From the NCBI GenBank assembly GCA_946479075.1, contig CAMLDT010000180.1:1-7074 (forward strand): a stretch of DNA of 7,074 nt. Reading direction: 5' to 3'. The notes under the pieces were generated by a model. That model was not told the DNA's origin and did not search any database. It saw only the letters and a list, made by a program, of their open reading frames with translations. Shown piece after piece: positions 1-7,074 of this stretch (the stretch's first letter is position 1; every line of letters starts with the position of its first letter). The DNA comes from an uncultured Polaromonas sp. (GTDB lineage: Bacteria > Pseudomonadota > Gammaproteobacteria > Burkholderiales > Burkholderiaceae). A program made the translations under genes and the position numbers.

Positions 1-1163
<1,163 letters not shown>

Positions 1164-1198
1164 GGTTGGCTTTCTAAAAACTTCAAATCGGTAGCTGG

Positions 1199-2212
1199 TT
1201 AATGGGCCAGGGCAGGCGCCGCAGGGCTGGAAGCAAGGGACGCGCTGGCTGCCAGCATGTCCCGGATTTCAATCGGGCTGAGCAGTCGCCCGGGGATCAG
1301 TTCATCGGCAGTGACATGGGCCGAGCCCAGGAAAGCTGCGGGCTCGGACCCGAACACCTGCACCAGCGCAGCATCGGGCCCCCACTGGCCGCTGCTGCCG
1401 CGGCGGCGCAGCCCGCTGAGGAAACGCCCTGCATCATCGGGTCCCAATGTGACAGCCGGATAAGCCGCCACCAGCGACTGCACCGGCAGCAGGCAGGCCT
1501 CGCGCTCGGCCTCGCTCATGGCTTCGAGCGCGGGCAGGCTCACACACTGGCCGTCGGTAAAACCGCCGGTCTCCAGCCGCCGCAGTGCGCCCAGGTGCGC
1601 GCCGCAGCCGATGGCTTCGCCGATGTCTTCGCCCAGGGTGCGGATGTAGGTGCCCTTGCTGCAAGACACTATGATTTTGATAGCTGCCTGCGCCCGCGGA
1701 TCATGGGCTGGCGCCATATTCAGCTTGTAAATGGTGATGTGCCGGGCTTCCCGCTCGACGTCTTCGCCCTTGCGCGCATATTCGTACAGCGCCTTGCCGT
1801 CTTTTTTCAGGGCCGAATACATGGGCGGCACCTGCGCCAGCGGGCCGGTGAAGCGGCGCGTCATCTCGTCCAGCAGTTCGGGCGTGATGGCCGGCACGGG
1901 CCGGGTCTCGATGACTTCGCCCTCGGCATCGGCCGTACTGGTTTTTTTGCCCAGCAGCAGCAGCGCTTCGTAGGTCTTGTCGGCATCGAGCTGGAGCTGG
2001 CTGAACTTGGTGGCTGCGCCGAAACACAGCGGCAACACGCCGGTGGCGAGCGGGTCCAGCGTGCCGGTGTGGCCGGCCTTGTCCGCGCGCAGCAGCCACT
2101 TCGCCTTTTGCAGGGCCTGGTTGCTCGACAGGCCCAGCGGCTTGTCGAGCAGCAACACGCCGTGCACGGGACGTCGCTGAATCTTCTGGCGGTGAACGGA
2201 TGTTTTCTGCAT
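1199..2212 (-). CDS. truB: tRNA pseudouridine(55) synthase TruB
   Basis: TruB isomerises uridine 55 in the T-loop of tRNAs to pseudouridine and also acts as a tRNA chaperone; it is cytosolic. With the ATG at 2212-2210 the protein is 337 residues, close to the family's usual 300-340. The signature GHTGTLDPLATG holds the catalytic aspartate (D53 in this numbering; D48 in E. coli). Other family landmarks are HGVLLLDKPLGLSSN near the N terminus, YSALKKDGKALYEYARKG (about 132-149) and CSKGTYIRTLGEDIG (from about 184). The C-terminal region is PUA-like and ends in an Ala/Ser-rich tail. A TTG at 2245 would add 11 residues (MSVRVELVETP), but those are translated from a dispersed repeat and are not conserved in the family, so I prefer the ATG. 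No clear Shine-Dalgarno precedes that ATG because the repeat arm ends 6 nt upstream. A short AT-rich palindrome lies in frame just before the CSKGTYIR motif (residues about 174-182). Confidence 0.96.
   Translation of the reverse strand: MQKTSVHRQKIQRRPVHGVLLLDKPLGLSSNQALQKAKWLLRADKAGHTGTLDPLATGVLPLCFGAATKFSQLQLDADKTYEALLLLGKKTSTADAEGEVIETRPVPAITPELLDEMTRRFTGPLAQVPPMYSALKKDGKALYEYARKGEDVEREARHITIYKLNMAPAHDPRAQAAIKIIVSCSKGTYIRTLGEDIGEAIGCGAHLGALRRLETGGFTDGQCVSLPALEAMSEAEREACLLPVQSLVAAYPAVTLGPDDAGRFLSGLRRRGSSGQWGPDAALVQVFGSEPAAFLGSAHVTADELIPGRLLSPIEIRDMLAASASLASSPAAPALAH
1667..1693. repeat. AT-rich repeat-like palindrome inside truB
   Basis: Within GC-rich truB there is an AT-rich patch whose centre reads CTATgattttgATAG (1669-1683) on the plus strand, followed by ctgcctgcgc. 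It resembles a short dispersed repeat I recall from Comamonadaceae genomes (TATCAAAA..ATAG next to a GC-rich GCTGCYTGCGC tail). It is read in frame as AQAAIKIIV, directly before the conserved CSKGTYIR motif, and does not break the gene. That it is a repeat copy and not a chance match is inference; it depends on memory of the family consensus and on no genome search. Confidence 0.4.
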
Positions 2213-2218
2213 GGGCGT

Positions 2219-2285
2219 TTCGACAAGCTCAACGCGAACGGACAAGCCACTCGCGGAAAGTACCGTTCACCCTGAGCCTGTCGAA
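2219..2285. repeat. Dispersed inverted-repeat element in the rbfA-truB gap
   Basis: Two 23-nt arms face each other: 2219-2241 (begins ttcgacaagctcaacg) and 2263-2285 (ends ctgagcctgtcgaa), separated by a 21-nt loop. Nineteen of 23 positions are complementary as DNA. In the transcript, three of the four differences become G-U wobbles, leaving one mismatch. The arm sequence matches the palindromic intergenic repeat common in Burkholderiales and some other proteobacteria, known from spurious peptides such as ALSLSKG and PEPVEG. It fills most of the 88-nt gap and ends 6 nt upstream of the chosen truB ATG. No U-tract follows on either strand, so it is not a classical intrinsic terminator. Confidence 0.85.
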
Positions 2286-2297
2286 GGGGAACGGTAC
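2260..2297 (-). other. Alternative hairpin overlapping the repeat's rbfA-proximal arm
   Basis: A perfect 9-bp inverted repeat, gtaccgttc (2260-2268) and gaacggtac (2289-2297), encloses a further 4-bp stem, ccct (2270-2273) with aggg (2285-2288), with one bulged base at 2269 and an 11-nt loop. It begins 3 nt after the rbfA stop codon in the transcript. Because it uses 2263-2273 and 2285, it cannot form together with the larger 2219-2285 hairpin. The base pairing is seen directly; any regulatory switching is inference. Confidence 0.5.
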
Positions 2298-2300
2298 GTT

Positions 2301-2669
2301 TCAGTCGTCTTGAGCGCGGGAAGAAACCGCCTTGGCGATCAGGGCGTTCATGTCCGCCGCACGTTCGGTCGTGCGGTCAAACTGGAAATGCAGGGTCGGC
2401 ACCGTGTGGATCATCAGCTTCTTGAACAGGCCGTTGCGCAGAAAGCCGGCCGCCTGATTGAGCGCGGTCTCGCACTCGACCGGGTCGCCGATCAGCACAC
2501 TGAAAAACACCTTGGCATGCGCGTAATCCGGCGTCACCTCGACGGCCTGGATCGTGACCATGCCCACCCGCGGATCCTTGAGTTCGCGCGCGATCAACTC
2601 CGTCAGATCGCGCTGGATCTGGTCGGCAACGCGGAAACCGCGGTTCGGGGTGGATGATTTTTTACGCAT
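2301..2669 (-). CDS. rbfA: 30S ribosome-binding factor RbfA
   Basis: RbfA is a small KH-fold protein that binds the immature 30S subunit, helps process the 5' end of 16S rRNA and is needed for cold adaptation. The product is 122 residues, in the normal range of about 115-135. Family features are visible: [14 protein letters not shown] near the N terminus, [25 protein letters not shown] in the central strands, and [22 protein letters not shown] toward the C terminus, which forms the KH core. The ATG at 2669-2667 ([14 protein letters not shown]) is chosen because it fits family starts and has GGAGGG upstream at 2686-2681 with 11-nt spacing. An in-frame ATG at 2765 would overlap the end of infB and add 32 unconserved Arg/Pro/Gly-rich residues. 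It lies 58 nt after infB, with a strong hairpin in the gap, and 88 nt before truB. Confidence 0.95.
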   Translation of the reverse strand: MRKKSSTPNRGFRVADQIQRDLTELIARELKDPRVGMVTIQAVEVTPDYAHAKVFFSVLIGDPVECETALNQAAGFLRNGLFKKLMIHTVPTLHFQFDRTTERAADMNALIAKAVSSRAQDD

Positions 2670-2680
2670 GATGGGGTAGG

Positions 2681-2686
2681 CCCTCC
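2681..2686 (-). promoter_or_regulatory. rbfA ribosome binding site
   Basis: The transcript reads GGAGGG at 2686-2681, 11 nt before the ATG at 2669. It supports the short 122-residue RbfA over the longer in-frame reading. It lies only 3 nt downstream of the hairpin at 2690-2719, so that structure leaves it single-stranded but close. Confidence 0.6.
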
Positions 2687-2689
2687 GGT

Positions 2690-2719
2690 CGGCCAACTGC
2701 CCCTGGGGGCAGCCGGCCG
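2690..2719 (-). other. Strong hairpin between infB and rbfA
   Basis: In the transcript, a 13-bp stem (11 Watson-Crick pairs and two adjacent G-U pairs) closes a CCAG tetraloop; the arms are CGGCCGGCUGCCC and GGGCAGUUGGCCG. It starts 8 nt after the infB stop codon and ends 3 nt before the rbfA Shine-Dalgarno. There is no following U-tract, so it is not a standard intrinsic terminator. It could be an RNA processing or stability element, or affect rbfA initiation; the function is inference. Confidence 0.6.
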
Positions 2720-2727
2720 GTCGGCGA

Positions 2728-5625
2728 TCAGGCTTCCAGCGTCCTGGCCACTTCGCGGATCTCAAAGAACTCCAGCATGTCGCCCACCTGGATGTCGTTG
2801 TAACCCTTGATGTTCAGGCCGCACTCGAAGCCTTCCTTGACTTCCTTGGCATCGTCCTTGAAACGCTTGAGCGAATCGAGTTCACCGGTGAAGATGACCA
2901 CGTTTTCGCGCAGCAGGCGCAGGCGCGCGGCGCGGCGAACCACACCGGCGGTGACCATGCAACCGGCAATCGAGCCGATCTTGCTGACCTTGAACACCTG
3001 GCGGATCTCGGCGGTACCGATGACTTCTTCCTTCTTGTCCGGCGTCAGCATGCCCGACATCGCCGAGCGCAACTCGTCCACGGCGTCGTAGATGATGTTG
3101 TAGTAACGGACATCGACGCCATTGCTTTCTGCCTGCTTGCGGGCCTGGGCATCGGCGCGGGTGTTGAAACCAATCACCACGGCCTTGGAAGCAATCGCCA
3201 GATTCACGTCCGACTCGGAAATGCCGCCGACGCCGGAGTACACCAGCTGCACCTTGACCTCGTCGGTGGACAGCTTGAGCAGCGACTGGGCCAGCGCTTC
3301 CTGCGAACCCTGCACATCGGCCTTGATGATGATGGGCAGCATCTTGACCTCGCCGGCACCGATGTCGGCGAACATGTTCTCCAGCTTGGACGCCTGCTGT
3401 TTGGCCAGCTTGGTGTTGCGGAACTTGCCGGCACGGTAGGTGGCGATTTCGCGCGCACGGCGCTCGTCGAGCATGACCATGAAGTCGTCACCTGCCTGCG
3501 GCACTTCCGTCAGGCCCTGGATTTCGACAGGAATCGACGGACCCGCCGTCTTGATCGGCTTGCCGTTTTCGTCCAGCATGGCGCGCACGCGGCCGAAGGT
3601 CGAACCGGCCAGCACCACATCGCCGGCTTTCAGCGTACCGGACTGCACCAGCACGGTGGCCACCGGACCGCGGCCCTTGTCCAGGCGCGCCTCGATCACC
3701 AGGCCCTTGGCCAGCGCATCGACGGGTGCCTTCAATTCCAGCACCTCGGCCTGCAGCAGCACCTGCTCCAGCAGGGCGTCAATGCCGGCACCGGTGTGGG
3801 CCGACACGCCGACAAAGGGCACGTCGCCGCCGAACTCTTCAGGAATCACTTCTTCGGTGACCAGCTCACCCTTGACGCGCTCCATGTTGATGCCGGGCTT
3901 GTCGATCTTGTTGATCGCCACCACCAGAGGCACACCGGCGGCTTTCGCATGCTTGATGGCTTCACGGGTTTGCGGCATCACGCCGTCGTCGGCCGCCACC
4001 ACCAGGATGACGATGTCGGTCGCCTGGGCGCCGCGGGCACGCATGGCGGTAAACGCCTCGTGACCCGGCGTGTCCAGGAAGGAGACCATGCCGCGCGGGG
4101 TTTCCACGTGGTAGGCGCCGATGTGCTGGGTGATGCCGCCGGCTTCACCGGAGGCCACCTTGGCGGTACGGATGTAATCCAGCAGCGAGGTCTTGCCGTG
4201 ATCGACGTGGCCCATGACGGTCACGACCGGGGCGCGCGGCAGCAACTCTGCCTGCTGGCCCTGCACGTCCTCATCGGCAAAGGCCTCCGGGTCGTCCAGC
4301 GACGCGGTGACGGCCTTGTGGCCCATTTCTTCCACCACGATCATCGCGGTGTCCTGGTCCAGCGGCTGGTTGATGGTGACCATCTGGCCCAGCTTCATCA
4401 GGTGTTTGATGACTTCGGACGACTTGACGCTCATCTTGTGGGCGAGTTCGGCCACGGTGATGGTTTCCGGCACATGAACTTCCAGCACCTTGAACTCGGT
4501 CGGTGCCACAAACGTGGATTCCGGGCGTGCATCGCGGTCGGACGTGCGGCGTCCGCGCGGGCCGCCACGGAAGTTGCCGCGGCCAGGCACGACGGGCGCG
4601 CCCCGGGTCTTGATCTCGCCCTTCTTCTTGGCAGCGTCGTCTTTCCAGGTCGAAGACAGGTTCTCCGACTTGATTTCCTTTTTGCCTGCTGCACCGCCGG
4701 CCGCAGGTGCGCCCGCTGCGGTTTTTGCAGCGCCAGGCGCCACCGCCGGCTTGTGCAGCGTGCCTTTGATGGCCGCCTTGGGATCAACGTGCGGCACCAG
4801 CACGCGTTTGGGCGCGTTCATCATCGCGCGGATGCCGGCGGCTTCGGCCTCGGCTTTCTTGCGACGGTCCTGCAGTTCCTGCGCGCGGGCGGCGTCGGCC
4901 TGGAACTCCGCGGTCGCCTTGGCCTTGGCAGCAGCCTGGGCGGCGCTGGCTTCGGCCGCCTTGGCCGCGGCCTTTTCAGCGGCGGCAGCGCCATCGTTCG
5001 CGGGCACTTCTGCCGCAACGGTTTTGGCCGCCTTGCCGGCAGGCTTGGCCTGCTTGCTGGCAGCTTCCGCGGCCTTCGCCTCCGCTTGCGCGGTCTGCTC
5101 GGCAGCATCGCGCTCCTGTTGCTCGCGGGCCTGGTCCTTGGCATCCTGCTCTTCACGCAGGCGGCGCTTTTCCGTCAGTTCTTCTTCCTGGCGGCGCAGC
5201 AATTCGGCATGGCGGCTGGCTTCTTCCTCGCGGCGCACCAGCTCGGCGTCATCAATCACCGGCGCCTGAGGGGCGGCAGCGGGCGCACTGACTTCTTCGG
5301 CAGCGGCCTGTTCGGAGCCTTCATCACGCTTGATAAAGGTGCGCTTTTTACGCACCTCGACCTGGATGGTCCGGGCGCGCCCGGTGGCATCGGCCTGTTT
5401 GATTTCGCTGGTGGACTTCTTGACCAGCGTGATTTTCTTGCGCTCGGCCGTGGCCGTGCCGTGGCTGGCCTGCAGATAGCTCAGCAGTTTCTGCTTGTCG
5501 GCCTCCGACAGCGGGTCGGTGGGCTGCGCCTTGGCAACACCCGCACTGGTCAATTGCTCGATCAGTGTGGCGGTGGGTTTATTCAGTTCAGCTGCGAATT
5601 CAGCGACGGTAGTGGTACTGGACAT
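2728..5625 (-). CDS. infB: Translation initiation factor IF-2
   Basis: IF2 is the GTPase that places fMet-tRNA on the 30S subunit and promotes 50S joining. At 965 residues it is a long, proteobacterial-type form (E. coli 890). Domains in order: an IF2_N helical domain at residues 1-55, a basic stretch RKKRTFIKR (92-100), a charged Ala/Glu/Lys/Arg-rich linker (about 105-265), a Gly/Ala/Lys/Arg-rich region (about 290-370), and a second IF2_N-like domain (about 380-440). The G domain follows, with GHVDHGKT (472-479), GGITQHIG (496-503), DTPGHE (518-523), NKID (572-575) and SAH (608-610). After it come the domain II barrel, domain III, and the C-terminal fMet-tRNA-binding domain (about 865-965, with TAEIRQVFK and [15 protein letters not shown]). 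The ATG at 5625 is supported by AGGA at 5638-5635 and by the conserved N-terminal sequence ([11 protein letters not shown]). It lies 27 nt after nusA and 58 nt before rbfA. Nothing is missing from the GTPase core. Confidence 0.98.
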   Translation of the reverse strand: MSSTTTVAEFAAELNKPTATLIEQLTSAGVAKAQPTDPLSEADKQKLLSYLQASHGTATAERKKITLVKKSTSEIKQADATGRARTIQVEVRKKRTFIKRDEGSEQAAAEEVSAPAAAPQAPVIDDAELVRREEEASRHAELLRRQEEELTEKRRLREEQDAKDQAREQQERDAAEQTAQAEAKAAEAASKQAKPAGKAAKTVAAEVPANDGAAAAEKAAAKAAEASAAQAAAKAKATAEFQADAARAQELQDRRKKAEAEAAGIRAMMNAPKRVLVPHVDPKAAIKGTLHKPAVAPGAAKTAAGAPAAGGAAGKKEIKSENLSSTWKDDAAKKKGEIKTRGAPVVPGRGNFRGGPRGRRTSDRDARPESTFVAPTEFKVLEVHVPETITVAELAHKMSVKSSEVIKHLMKLGQMVTINQPLDQDTAMIVVEEMGHKAVTASLDDPEAFADEDVQGQQAELLPRAPVVTVMGHVDHGKTSLLDYIRTAKVASGEAGGITQHIGAYHVETPRGMVSFLDTPGHEAFTAMRARGAQATDIVILVVAADDGVMPQTREAIKHAKAAGVPLVVAINKIDKPGINMERVKGELVTEEVIPEEFGGDVPFVGVSAHTGAGIDALLEQVLLQAEVLELKAPVDALAKGLVIEARLDKGRGPVATVLVQSGTLKAGDVVLAGSTFGRVRAMLDENGKPIKTAGPSIPVEIQGLTEVPQAGDDFMVMLDERRAREIATYRAGKFRNTKLAKQQASKLENMFADIGAGEVKMLPIIIKADVQGSQEALAQSLLKLSTDEVKVQLVYSGVGGISESDVNLAIASKAVVIGFNTRADAQARKQAESNGVDVRYYNIIYDAVDELRSAMSGMLTPDKKEEVIGTAEIRQVFKVSKIGSIAGCMVTAGVVRRAARLRLLRENVVIFTGELDSLKRFKDDAKEVKEGFECGLNIKGYNDIQVGDMLEFFEIREVARTLEA

Positions 5626-5634
5626 ATGTTTTTT

Positions 5635-5639
5635 TCCTG
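5635..5639 (-). promoter_or_regulatory. infB ribosome binding site
   Basis: The transcript reads CAGGA at 5639-5635, followed by a run of seven A residues and CAT before the ATG at 5625. The 9-nt spacing from AGGA is good, and the A-rich spacer should keep the start region unstructured. A second purine block, GGAGG, lies farther upstream around 5648-5644, inside the nusA-infB gap. Confidence 0.6.
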
Positions 5640-5652
5640 CTGGCCTCCATGA

Positions 5653-7074
5653 TCATTGCTCTTTGGACGCAGGGTCTGCAATGGCAGGCTCTTCGGCGTC
5701 GGCAGAACCGGCGGCTTCATCGGTAAACCAATGGGCGCGAGCGGTCATGATCAGGGCTTTGGCCTCGTCCTCGGACTGGCCGGTGATATCGGTGAGTTCG
5801 TCCACAGCCAGGTCGGCCAGGTCGTCACGGGTGCTGACGCCGGCGTCGGTGAGTTTGGCGATCAGCTCGGGCGTGAGGCCTTCCACATCCCGCAGGTTCT
5901 GCGAGACGCCTTCGACGCTTTCTTCCCTGGCAATTTCCATGGTCAGCAGCGCATCCTTGGCGCGCGTGCGCAGCTCGGTCACGGTGTCCTCGTCGAAGGA
6001 TTCGATTTCGAGCATTTCCTGGATCGGCACATAGGCCACTTCTTCCAGGCTGGTGAAACCTTCGGAGATCAGGATGTCGGCGATTTCCTCGTCCACATCG
6101 AGCTTTTCCATGAACAGCTTGCGGCTGGTATCGGTTTCAGTGGCCTGCTTCTGGGCCGACTCATCGGCCGTCATGATGTTGATCTTCCAGCCGGTCAGCT
6201 CGGCGGCAAGGCGCACGTTCTGGCCACCGCGGCCGATGGAAATCGCGAGGTTTTCCTCGTCGACCACCACGTCCATGGCATGGCGCTCTTCATCGACCAC
6301 GATGGAAGAGACGTTGGCCGGGGCCAGCGCGCCGATCACGAACTGCGCCGGGTCTTCGCTCCACAGCACGATATCGACACGTTCGCCGGCCAGCTCGTTG
6401 GTCACGCCGTTGACGCGGGTGCCGCGCACGCCGACGCAGGTGCCGATCGGATCAACACGTTTGTCGTGCGAGAGCACGGCGATCTTGGCGCGCGAGCCGG
6501 GGTCACGGGCGCAGGACTTGATCTCCAGCAGGCCCTGCTCGATCTCGGGCACTTCCTGGCGGAACAGCTCGATCATGTATTCGGGCGCAGTTCGCGACAG
6601 GATGATGGGCGCGCCACGCAGGGTGGTATCGACCTCCATGATCATGGCGCGGACACGGTCGCCGGAGCGCAGGTTTTCCTTCGGAATCATGTCGCCACGG
6701 CGCAGGCGGCCTTCCACGCGGCCGGACTCGACAATGATGTCGCCCTTGTCCATGCGCTTGACAGTGCCCACGAAGATCTTGTCGCCACGCGACATGAAGT
6801 CGTTGAGCAGCATCTCGCGCTCGGCGTCGCGGATCTTCTGCAGGATGACCTGCTTGGCCGCTTGCGCACCAATGCGGCCAATCGGCAGGCTTTCGACCGG
6901 CTTTTCGATGTAGTCGCCCTCTTCGATGTCGGCGATCTCGTCGCGCGCATCGCTGACCAGCTCCTCGGCTTCAGGATTTTGCAGGCCGGCTTCGTCAGCG
7001 ACGACCAGCCAGCGGCGGAAGGTCTCGTAGTTGCCGCTGTCACGGTCGACGACGACACGGATGTCCGTGCCTTC
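5653..7074 (-). CDS. nusA: Transcription termination/antitermination factor NusA (5' end truncated by window)
   Basis: NusA binds RNA polymerase and nascent RNA and modulates pausing, intrinsic and Rho-dependent termination, and antitermination on rRNA operons. The frame is open to the window edge, giving 473 residues of a protein usually near 495; by comparison with E. coli NusA about 40 N-terminal residues are missing. The rest of the RNAP-binding domain is present ([11 protein letters not shown], then [16 protein letters not shown]). It is followed by an S1 domain (fragment residues about 97-161), KH1 with [12 protein letters not shown] and IGTCVGVRG (about 189-218), KH2 with [12 protein letters not shown] (from about 279), and two C-terminal acidic helix-hairpin-helix repeats (about 325-379 and 395-450). 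The presence of both acidic repeats is typical of proteobacteria. It ends in an acidic tail with TGA at 5655-5653. The internal ATG at 6813 is not the real start, because conserved NusA sequence continues upstream to 7074. Confidence 0.98.
   Translation of the reverse strand, partial: EGTDIRVVVDRDSGNYETFRRWLVVADEAGLQNPEAEELVSDARDEIADIEEGDYIEKPVESLPIGRIGAQAAKQVILQKIRDAEREMLLNDFMSRGDKIFVGTVKRMDKGDIIVESGRVEGRLRRGDMIPKENLRSGDRVRAMIMEVDTTLRGAPIILSRTAPEYMIELFRQEVPEIEQGLLEIKSCARDPGSRAKIAVLSHDKRVDPIGTCVGVRGTRVNGVTNELAGERVDIVLWSEDPAQFVIGALAPANVSSIVVDEERHAMDVVVDEENLAISIGRGGQNVRLAAELTGWKINIMTADESAQKQATETDTSRKLFMEKLDVDEEIADILISEGFTSLEEVAYVPIQEMLEIESFDEDTVTELRTRAKDALLTMEIAREESVEGVSQNLRDVEGLTPELIAKLTDAGVSTRDDLADLAVDELTDITGQSEDEAKALIMTARAHWFTDEAAGSADAEEPAIADPASKEQ

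Noticed and set aside
1950..1966. Short cagcagcagcagcg run in truB as a microsatellite
   Set aside because: It encodes the leucine run in EALLLLGKK of a conserved TruB strand region and is too short to suggest phase variation.
2211..2657. Plus-strand open frame of 148 codons containing VHPEPVEG
   Set aside because: Its N-terminal part is a translation of the dispersed repeat and the rest is antisense to rbfA; this is a well-known kind of spurious gene call.
2690..2719. Reading the infB-rbfA hairpin as a rho-independent terminator
   Set aside because: No U-tract follows the stem on the coding strand; the next bases are part of the rbfA ribosome binding region.
2670..2765. Upstream in-frame start for rbfA at 2765
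   Set aside because: It would overlap the infB 3' end and add 32 Arg/Pro/Gly-rich residues not seen in RbfA; the ATG at 2669 has a GGAGGG site.
4819..4824. Internal initiation at tandem ATG codons 268-269 of infB to make a shorter IF2 isoform, as in E. coli
   Set aside because: The tandem Met codons are present but no Shine-Dalgarno-like sequence precedes them, and position and context do not match the E. coli internal starts.
4820..5310. Low-complexity Ala/Glu/Lys/Arg-rich region of infB as a possible expansion or foreign insert
   Set aside because: A long charged, alanine-rich linker between the N-terminal domain and the G domain is normal for proteobacterial IF2, and no exact tandem repeat unit was visible.
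3796..5652. A 618-codon plus-strand open frame opposite infB
   Set aside because: It lies entirely antisense to the well-supported infB gene, is His/Gly/Leu/Arg-rich without any recognisable domain, and is a typical by-product of codon bias in a high-GC gene.

Overview
The window is a housekeeping transcription/translation gene cluster, read entirely from the minus strand. In the direction of transcription (right to left) it holds nusA (5' end cut off by the window edge), infB, rbfA, truB and typA/bipA (3' end cut off by the other edge). Gaps between genes are short (27, 58, 88 and 35 nt), all genes point the same way, and I see no convincing intrinsic terminator, so the simplest reading is one operon. 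In many proteobacteria rimP lies just upstream of nusA; that gene would be outside this window.

The base composition is high GC. The protein sequences are clearly proteobacterial and look betaproteobacterial. The rbfA-truB gap carries the dispersed palindromic repeat whose spurious translations read like 'ALSLSK', 'PEPVEG' and 'VELVETP'; this repeat is common in Burkholderiales and some other proteobacteria. A short AT-rich motif inside truB resembles another repeat I associate with Comamonadaceae. Together these suggest a Comamonadaceae-like member of the Burkholderiales. This is inference, and no species can be named.

The products work together in RNA and protein synthesis. NusA acts on RNA polymerase during pausing, termination and antitermination. 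IF2 brings initiator tRNA to the 30S subunit and drives subunit joining. RbfA matures the 30S subunit. TruB makes pseudouridine 55 in tRNA. TypA/BipA is a ribosome-associated GTPase linked to stress and ribosome assembly. All visible catalytic and nucleotide-binding motifs are intact.

The protein-coding content is ordinary. The points worth attention are in the small spaces: a repeat element lying against the truB start codon where a ribosome binding site would be expected, alternative hairpins within that repeat, a strong tract-less hairpin between infB and rbfA just ahead of the rbfA ribosome binding site, and a repeat-like AT-rich palindrome embedded in the truB reading frame. I found no mobile element genes, tRNA, rRNA, CRISPR array or undescribed gene system. 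No stretch over 300 bases lacks a gene.
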